Shown here piece after piece: positions 7,455-11,330 of a stretch of DNA of 11,330 nucleotides; position 1 is the first letter of the stretch, and the number at the start of each line of letters is the position of its first letter. The notes beneath the pieces are model-generated. The model ran no database searches. It had not been told where the DNA came from and worked only from the letters and a program-made list of their open reading frames with translations. Both the position numbers and the translations under genes were made by a program. The DNA comes from NCED01 sp035493955 (GTDB lineage Bacteria > Pseudomonadota > Alphaproteobacteria > Caulobacterales > Caulobacteraceae), in NCBI GenBank assembly GCA_035493955.1, contig DATJHI010000025.1, positions 1-11,330 on the forward strand. The letters run 5' to 3'.

Positions 7455-7913
7455 ATGCAATCGAAGGCTGGTTCGGTCCTCTGTTTCATACTGCTTGGAC
7501 TCCCGCTGGCAACTTCGGCGAAGCAACCCCCAATCCAATTGAAGTCCGGGTTGTGGCGAGGGGCGGTTCAGACCGTTGAGGGGAAGACCGTAGAGCAAGC
7601 CGAAATTTGCCTTGGCAATTCTATAGTCATTCCAGAAGATTTCCTCGGCCGGGATCGCGCCATGGGAGGTCCCTGCAAGGTCCTCGATCGAGACGCGTCT
7701 GGAGGTGACGTCAGCCAAACCGCGGAATGTGTTTCGTTCGGCCACAAGCTGCGAACTGAAATGAAGGCGAGGGTGGCGCTGACGCATTGGGAAGGCGTCT
7801 TCAAGTCAGAACAAGACGGCAAGCCTATGCCGCCTATCCATCACGACTGGAACTGGACCGGCGCCTGCCGGCCCGGAATGAAGATCGGCCAGTTGGTTCA
7901 GCCACGTCGCTGA
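7455..7913 (+). CDS. Secreted DUF3617-like protein
   Basis: A 152-residue protein. The ATG at 7455 is preferred over one at 7413 because AGGGG (7443-7447) sits 7 nt before it and a clean signal peptide starts there (MQSKAGSVLCFILLGLPLAT, cut near ATSA-K, residue 22). The mature part has the hallmarks I associate with DUF3617 proteins: KSGLW near the N-terminus, cysteines at 52, 74, 92 and 138 that could form two disulfides, and a C-terminal W-x-G-x-C (WTGAC) before MKIGQ. Such proteins are periplasmic and functionally uncharacterised. It is divergent from the secreted protein at 6923-7282. Its stop is followed within five bases by repeat copy C. Confidence 0.7.
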   Translation: MQSKAGSVLCFILLGLPLATSAKQPPIQLKSGLWRGAVQTVEGKTVEQAEICLGNSIVIPEDFLGRDRAMGGPCKVLDRDASGGDVSQTAECVSFGHKLRTEMKARVALTHWEGVFKSEQDGKPMPPIHHDWNWTGACRPGMKIGQLVQPRR

Positions 7914-7918
7914 ACCGC

Positions 7919-8001
7919 GAACGGACATTCCCAACGGCCGTCAGGGGTCGCCAGCGCCTGTAAGCCTGCTTCCCAGAAGCCGACCTCCGTGCCGACAGTT
8001 C
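7919..8001 (+). repeat. Degenerate intergenic repeat, copy C
   Basis: The core at 7919-7956 resembles copy D (8970-9007), sharing ACNTTCCCAACNNCCG and GGGTCGC. The distal part (7977-8001) matches copy B exactly over 15 bp and then 9 bp. It begins five bases after the stop of the DUF3617-like gene. Confidence 0.55.
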
Positions 8002-8070
8002 GGGGTGGTTAGGGGACATTTCACTTTGTGCGTGAAGTGGACATTCACCTCGCTCAGCTAGGACAGGCTC

Positions 8071-8958
8071 ATGTCCCCGGCCGCACCGCCACCCGCCCGT
8101 CTATATGTTTTGACAGCGCGCCAATCACGGCGCGCTGTCATCTTTAGACGCGGCCCCGCTAAGCAAACGCTCGTCCTGGCCTGGAACCTCGCCGACGATA
8201 GGATCGCCCATGGCCAGTGGTTGAAGGGGCGCATCTACGAGCGCCGCTCCGATCTGTCACCGGACGGCGATCTGCTGGCGTGCTACGTCGCTAACAACCG
8301 CCCGCCCCTCTATTCCTGGGTAGCGATCTCTCGCCCGCCCTATCTTACGGCTCTCGCGCTTTGGCCCGGTCAGGGGATGTGGGGCGGCGGACTTTTTGGA
8401 GACGACTGGAGGACACTCCGGCTCAACTATCTTTCGCTCAGCCAACCACTGACGCCCACCGACCAAGAGCGTCCAACGAGCTTGAAGGTGTCGTTGATTA
8501 CCCCTCTGGTCGATGAGGAAGCCCTTGTCTCGCTTCGCTTGGAGCGGGATGGCTGGATCATCAGGACTGAAGGGAAGCGCATCCGGATGAAGCGGGGATC
8601 GCCGTTTCAGACGCGGTTCGACCCGCCGGCGATCCGCGACAAGGCCATCGGAGCGGGAGGTTTTAAACTTCGGGTCGCGCTTCATGGGACCGGCGAGACG
8701 AATGGATCGCCGTATGTCGAGACCAGCCAAATCCTGGATCACCAGGACCACCTAGTCCTCGATTTGGGCAGGATCGATTGGTCGGACATCGATCACAACG
8801 GAGACGTCCTCTACGCAGCCCACGGTTGCCTCTATCGACTTCGCAACCAGGAGATCGGGAGCGAGCCTGGGCGCGCCGCTCCCAGCATGATAGCCGACTT
8901 GAACGGGTTGGATTTTGAAAGCGTGGTCGCACCAGAGTGGGCAAGACACTGGCCGTAG
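8071..8958 (+). CDS. Conserved hypothetical protein, 295 residues
   Basis: A soluble protein without signal peptide or membrane helices. I recognise the style of a conserved uncharacterised family sharing ARLYVLxAR, VVFRRGP-K, GQWLKGRIYERRxDLSPDG, SW.A.SRPPYLTALALWP and GGGLF. All are seen here, around residues 9-17, 23-30, 48-67, 82-98 and 105-108. The DLSPDGDLLACY stretch resembles a beta-propeller blade, so a propeller-like fold is possible. The C-terminal third ends with DIDHNGDVLYAAHGCLYRL, again blade-like. AGGACAGG (8060-8067) precedes the ATG. The first codons contain a perfect 12-bp inverted repeat (separate entry). Codon use is less GC-biased than in the kinase region. Function unknown. 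Confidence 0.8.
   Translation: MSPAAPPPARLYVLTARQSRRAVIFRRGPAKQTLVLAWNLADDRIAHGQWLKGRIYERRSDLSPDGDLLACYVANNRPPLYSWVAISRPPYLTALALWPGQGMWGGGLFGDDWRTLRLNYLSLSQPLTPTDQERPTSLKVSLITPLVDEEALVSLRLERDGWIIRTEGKRIRMKRGSPFQTRFDPPAIRDKAIGAGGFKLRVALHGTGETNGSPYVETSQILDHQDHLVLDLGRIDWSDIDHNGDVLYAAHGCLYRLRNQEIGSEPGRAAPSMIADLNGLDFESVVAPEWARHWP
8111..8140. other. Perfect 12-bp inverted repeat inside the 5' coding region
   Basis: TGACAGCGCGCC (8111-8122) and GGCGCGCTGTCA (8129-8140) form a perfect 12-bp stem with a 6-nt loop, followed by TCTTT. In RNA this is a terminator-like hairpin 40 nt into the 8071-8958 gene, covering codons 14-24. The encoded residues still fit the protein family, so the reading frame is not obviously disrupted. 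Confidence 0.85.
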
Positions 8959-8969
8959 ACCAGGCCTGT

Positions 8970-9007
8970 CAGCAGACCTTCCCAACCTCCGCCAAGGGTC
9001 GCAAACG
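8970..9007 (+). repeat. Degenerate intergenic repeat, copy D
   Basis: It aligns without gaps to copy C at roughly 28 of 38 bases, including TTCCCAAC and GGGTCGC. It starts 12 bases after the stop of the 8071-8958 gene. The rest of the gap to 9154 shows nothing I can name. Confidence 0.45.
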
Positions 9008-9154
9008 GTCAGCCAAATCGCGTCCGCGAATGCCAGGATTCCGAAGCGGTCGAGAGTCCGCCGATGGCGGGCCTCTGCCGTTGGTTGAAGGCCGCCAGAG
9101 GTTGGTTAGCAGCCCATGGGCCGGATCGAGGGCGTGCGGCCTCCCGGGTGACGG

Positions 9155-9463
9155 CTAGCCGCGGTTGGTGCCGTCTTCGCGCTCGGACAGGGCGTTGTGC
9201 TCGTCGAGCGCCGAAATCGGCTGCTGCTCATCCGCCGTCAGCACGATCGTCGGAAACGCGTCGTCTTGAGCCGGGCCGGTGGGCTTGCGGACGGGTTCGG
9301 GCCCGCCGCGGTTGGTCCCGTCTTCGCGCTCGGACAGGGCATCGCGTTCGCTGATCGCCGAGCTGGGCTGCGCTTCATCGGCCGCGAAGGCCGGTCCGAG
9401 AGGCTGGCCGGTCGGCGCTTGGCCGTTGACGTCGGGGGTGTCGGCTTTGGGATCCGCGGTCAT
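9155..9463 (-). CDS. Small acidic disordered protein with duplicated segment
   Basis: A 102-residue protein rich in Asp, Glu, Pro, Gln and Ala with no hydrophobic core, so probably intrinsically disordered. Two related 26-residue segments end in the identical block ALSEREDGTNRG. They begin ADEAQPSSAISERD and ADEQQPISALDEHN and match at 20 of 26 residues. At DNA level the copies are 9159-9193 and 9306-9340 (34 of 35 bases identical, offset 147 bp = 49 codons). The second copy ends the protein. The start is well supported: AGAGGA on the minus strand (9471-9476) lies 7 nt before the ATG. Family not recognised. It is divergent from the gene at 9657. Confidence 0.75.
   Translation of the reverse strand: MTADPKADTPDVNGQAPTGQPLGPAFAADEAQPSSAISERDALSEREDGTNRGGPEPVRKPTGPAQDDAFPTIVLTADEQQPISALDEHNALSEREDGTNRG
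9159..9340 (-). repeat. 35-bp direct repeat within the small acidic gene
   Basis: Copies at 9159-9193 and 9306-9340 differ at one base, 147 bp apart, in the same codon phase. They encode the shared SEREDGTNRG block. Near-identity at DNA level suggests a recent duplication or ongoing gene conversion. Confidence 0.85.
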
Positions 9464-9617
9464 GGGGACGTCCTCTGCGCTCCACTGGGCTGGCGAAGAA
9501 GACTACCACATCCGCCGGCCCCGAACCCATCTGGCTGGCGCCCGGAAGCGGACCGTCGAACATCTCGCACGGGTCGACGCCGGCCTTCCGACGGCGCCGA
9601 AACCCACCAGCCCGAGC

Positions 9618-9646
9618 TTGACAAATCGCTCGCCATCGTTCATGCT
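9618..9646 (+). promoter_or_regulatory. Sigma-70-type promoter giving a near-leaderless mRNA
   Basis: A perfect -35 TTGACA (9618-9623), a 17-nt spacer and CATGCT (9641-9646) as -10. The transcript would begin at about 9652-9654, only a few bases before the ATG at 9657, and no Shine-Dalgarno is present. That supports a leaderless or near-leaderless start. Confidence 0.6.
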
Positions 9647-9656
9647 TTGTTCCGAA

Positions 9657-10274
9657 ATGTCCAGCCCGGCCGCCACCCTTTCCGAGATCGATCAGGCCGG
9701 CGCGCAACGGCTCGCCGAGCGCCAGGTCGCGCTGCTCGGCCGGCTGGCCGAGGCGGGGCTGGAGATCGCCCTGGCGCTGGAGGCCCAGGCCAGGGGCGGC
9801 GAGGCCGTCGTCCAGGGCGACGTGGCCATGGCCTACAACCGCGTGGCCCGCGCGGTCCGCCACACCGTCATGCTGCAGGCCAGGCTGATCGAGGCCCGCG
9901 AGGACCAGGACCTACGCCAGGCCGGCCGCAGGTCGGCGGCCAGGGCGGGCGCCGCCGGCCTCCTGCGCGAGCTGATCGAGGACGACTGCGCCGGCGATGT
10001 GGAGCGCGCCGAACGGCTCGGGGCCGAGGCCGCCGAGCGCCTGCGGGCGGAAGACTTCGGCGACCTCCTGGCGCGTCCGTTCGCCGAGGCGGTGGCCGCC
10101 ATCTGCCGGGACCTCGGGCTCTCGCCCGACTGGCTGCGCCTGGCCGAGGACTGTTTCGCCGCCGAGGCGGCGTTCGGCGCCCCTGTGGGCGAGGCCCCGG
10201 CGGGACCGGAGCCCGCCGGCCCGATGCGGGTGCTCTGGCTTGACGATGCGGCGCCTGGCCGGGACAGCTCCTGA
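9657..10274 (+). CDS. Helical cytoplasmic hypothetical protein
   Basis: A 205-residue, Ala/Glu/Arg-rich protein predicted to be almost all helix, with no signal peptide or membrane segment. Notable stretches are AERQVALLGRLAEAGLEIAL (20-39) and MAYNRVARAVRHTVMLQARL (58-77). The latter resembles a motif I have seen in alphaproteobacterial hypotheticals (…RV.RAVR.T..LQ.RL). A Pro/Gly linker (177-188) and a short tail follow. The open frame reaches back to 9279, but the promoter at 9618-9646 and the change of composition place the start at 9657; an ATG at 9642 lies inside the -10 and is not plausible. Function unknown. It may relate to the next gene, which follows after 58 nt. Confidence 0.7.
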   Translation: MSSPAATLSEIDQAGAQRLAERQVALLGRLAEAGLEIALALEAQARGGEAVVQGDVAMAYNRVARAVRHTVMLQARLIEAREDQDLRQAGRRSAARAGAAGLLRELIEDDCAGDVERAERLGAEAAERLRAEDFGDLLARPFAEAVAAICRDLGLSPDWLRLAEDCFAAEAAFGAPVGEAPAGPEPAGPMRVLWLDDAAPGRDSS

Positions 10275-10319
10275 GCTTTGCCCCCTGTGGCCGGCTGGAC
10301 CCGCGCCGGCGCCGCGCCC

Positions 10320-10325
10320 TATATC
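10320..10325 (+). promoter_or_regulatory. -10 element for a leaderless transcript
   Basis: TATATC lies 7 nt before the ATG at 10333, the spacing expected if transcription starts at the start codon. A weak -35-like TGGACC (10296-10301) is 18 nt upstream. No Shine-Dalgarno is present. Confidence 0.45.
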
Positions 10326-10332
10326 GCGCCCC

Positions 10333-10656
10333 ATGAGACGTTTCCGCGAGCTCGCCGCCGCCGACCCCGCTCCCCTGGCCGGCTGGCTAGTCGGGGTGCT
10401 GGTGCGCGCGCCGGGCGACAAGGATCCCGCGCGCCACTACTGGGCCGTGGCCGTCGCCGACCGGGCCAAGGCCGAGTGGGCCGCCGCCGACCGCGCCATG
10501 CTGATCGGCGACATCGCCTCCTCGCCCTGGCGCGGGACCGAGCCGGTCGAGGCGATCAAGGCCCTGACGCCCCACGCCTTCGACTGGAGCGGCCTGAAGG
10601 CCGGCGAGGTGCGCGCGCTCGGGACCAAGCAGCCGCGGCGGTGGCTGAGCGCCTAG
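10333..10656 (+). CDS. Short hypothetical protein
   Basis: A 107-residue soluble protein, Trp- and Ala-rich (RHYWAVAVADRAKAEWAAAD, SSPWRG, FDWSGL, RRWLSA). No known motif recognised. The ATG follows a -10-like TATATC by 7 nt and lacks a ribosome site, so a leaderless mRNA is likely. It lies 58 nt after the helical hypothetical and converges with queH across the inverted-repeat region. The start is also supported by the frame: the open frame upstream overlaps the preceding gene. Confidence 0.7.
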   Translation: MRRFRELAAADPAPLAGWLVGVLVRAPGDKDPARHYWAVAVADRAKAEWAAADRAMLIGDIASSPWRGTEPVEAIKALTPHAFDWSGLKAGEVRALGTKQPRRWLSA

Positions 10657-10712
10657 GTCGGATCGATCGATTTCGACGCCTGCAACGACACCGCCATGTG
10701 CAGGATAACCAT

Positions 10713-10867
10713 CGCCCTCCCCCTCGATGGGGGAGGGCTGGGTGGGGGTGGGGGTGGCGGCAGTCGGCTTGCGGATGTGGCGTGGGAGGCTGTGCCGCCT
10801 CCATTGCCTTTCCTCGCCCTGCCGCCACCCCCATCCCGGCCTTCCCCCACCGAGGGCGAAGGAGGCG
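10713..10867. repeat. Long imperfect inverted repeat between convergent genes
   Basis: The left arm (10713-10763) and right arm (10819-10867) are complementary over about 50 bases with one gap; the inner ends are exact over TGGGGGTGGCGGCAG. The left arm also contains its own perfect 9-bp hairpin, CCCTCCCCC (10715-10723) with GGGGGAGGG (10729-10737), loop TCGAT. Between the arms, GGAGGC-TGTGCC-GCCTCC forms a small stem. It resembles common extragenic palindromic elements of high-GC Proteobacteria and could end transcription of both convergent genes. Confidence 0.75.
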
Positions 10868-10906
10868 CTTTTCCGGCCGGACGTCGCGCCTGCTCCCTGC
10901 CGCGCC

Positions 10907-11330
10907 CTAGCCCTCATCCTTGCCGTAGTACAGCACGCCGATCTCGATCGGGGCGCGGCCCATGTTGCGCCGGCGGCGGTTGGTGTCGCGGAAGGAATAG
11001 ACGCAGCCGCAGTATTCCTGCTGGTAGAACTCCTCGCGCTTGGAGATCTCGACCATGCGGTCGGCGCCGCCGCCCTTGCGCCAGTTGTAGTCCCAGTAGG
11101 TCAGGCCCTCGTAGGGCGCCGCGGCGCGTTTGCCCGAGGCGTTGATCTGGTTCATGTCCTTCCATCGGCTGATGCCGAGGGACGAGGTCATCACCTTGAA
11201 GCCGTGCTCGTGGGCGTAGAGCGCGGTGCGCTCGAAGCGCATGTCGAAGCACATGGTGCAGCGGGCGCCCTTCTCCGGCTCCCACTCCATGCCCTTGGCC
11301 CGGGCGAACCAGTTGTCGGTGTCGTAGTCG
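10907..11330 (-). CDS. queH: Epoxyqueuosine reductase QueH (N-terminal part outside window)
   Basis: QueH (formerly DUF208) reduces epoxyqueuosine to queuosine in tRNA, the last step of queuosine synthesis, and is an alternative to the cobalamin-dependent QueG. The frame stays open to the right edge (DYDTDNWFARAKGMEWEPEKG), so the Met at 11290 is internal. The start and the N-terminal Cys-Cys pair lie outside. Conserved QueH stretches visible are RCTMCFDMR with its C-x2-C, TSSLGISRWKDMNQIN, the GLTYWDYNWRK region, and EEFYQQEYCGCVYS with a second Cys pair. These Cys contribute to the iron-sulfur centre in the family. Stop is TAG. About 140 residues are present, roughly the C-terminal two thirds. 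The protein is cytoplasmic. The neighbouring genes have no evident link to tRNA modification. Confidence 0.93.
   Translation of the reverse strand, partial: DYDTDNWFARAKGMEWEPEKGARCTMCFDMRFERTALYAHEHGFKVMTSSLGISRWKDMNQINASGKRAAAPYEGLTYWDYNWRKGGGADRMVEISKREEFYQQEYCGCVYSFRDTNRRRRNMGRAPIEIGVLYYGKDEG

Noticed and set aside
6873..9007. Integron-style attC sites between small genes
   Set aside because: The repeats are near gene ends and suggested a cassette array, but the pair of core sites (RYYYAAC and GTTRRRY) with matching inner arms could not be found, and there is no integrase.
9197..9656. Plus-strand frames running from 9197 or 9279 into the helical hypothetical gene
   Set aside because: They overlap the minus-strand acidic protein with its strong ribosome site, and a promoter at 9618-9646 places the plus-strand start at 9657.

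Overview
The window looks like a chromosomal segment of a high-GC alphaproteobacterium, probably of the Caulobacter/Phenylobacterium type. The reasons are the very GC-rich third codon positions, Pro/Ala/Arg-rich proteins, start codons sitting about 7 nt after -10-like hexamers (leaderless-style starts), and a near-consensus CtrA-type box ahead of a hybrid histidine kinase. The lineage is inferred from style, not from a marker gene. No tRNA, rRNA, CRISPR array, transposase or integrase was seen.

Layout. 1-1415: the 3' three quarters of thiC (thiamine pyrimidine synthesis), running in from the left edge. 1416-1597: an AT-richer regulatory gap with a dyad/CtrA-like site and a perfect hairpin that overlaps the next ribosome binding site. 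1598-4602: a same-strand, probably co-transcribed trio of a hybrid histidine kinase with a CBS-like input region, a cytoplasmic HtrA-like PDZ protein that appears to have lost two of its three catalytic residues, and a small cupin with a GTG start 9 nt after the preceding stop. 4648-5487 (minus): a predicted exported, Cys-rich lipoprotein-like protein of unknown function. 5804-6343: a single-pass membrane protein with a beta-rich outer domain.

6344-9160 is an accessory-looking stretch, visibly less GC-rich and with looser codon use. It holds small uncharacterised genes: a two-helix membrane protein that starts inside a 7-bp tandem repeat, a minus-strand secreted protein with a possible TonB-C-like fold, a DUF3617-like secreted protein, and a 295-residue conserved hypothetical carrying a perfect 12-bp hairpin in its first codons. 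Degenerate copies of an intergenic repeat lie right at or after three gene ends and upstream of one gene start. 9155-9463 (minus) encodes a small acidic disordered protein with a duplicated 26-residue segment. 9657-10274 and 10333-10656 are two plus-strand hypotheticals, each with a promoter-like signal that would give a (nearly) leaderless mRNA. 10657-10906 holds a long imperfect inverted repeat between convergent genes. 10907-11330 (minus) is the C-terminal part of queH (queuosine synthesis), cut by the right edge.

The genes do not form one recognised pathway. The two housekeeping genes (thiC, queH) frame a lineage-specific stretch. The strongest candidate for a coherent unit is the 1598-4602 kinase / pseudo-protease / cupin cluster, together with the regulatory structures directly ahead of it.
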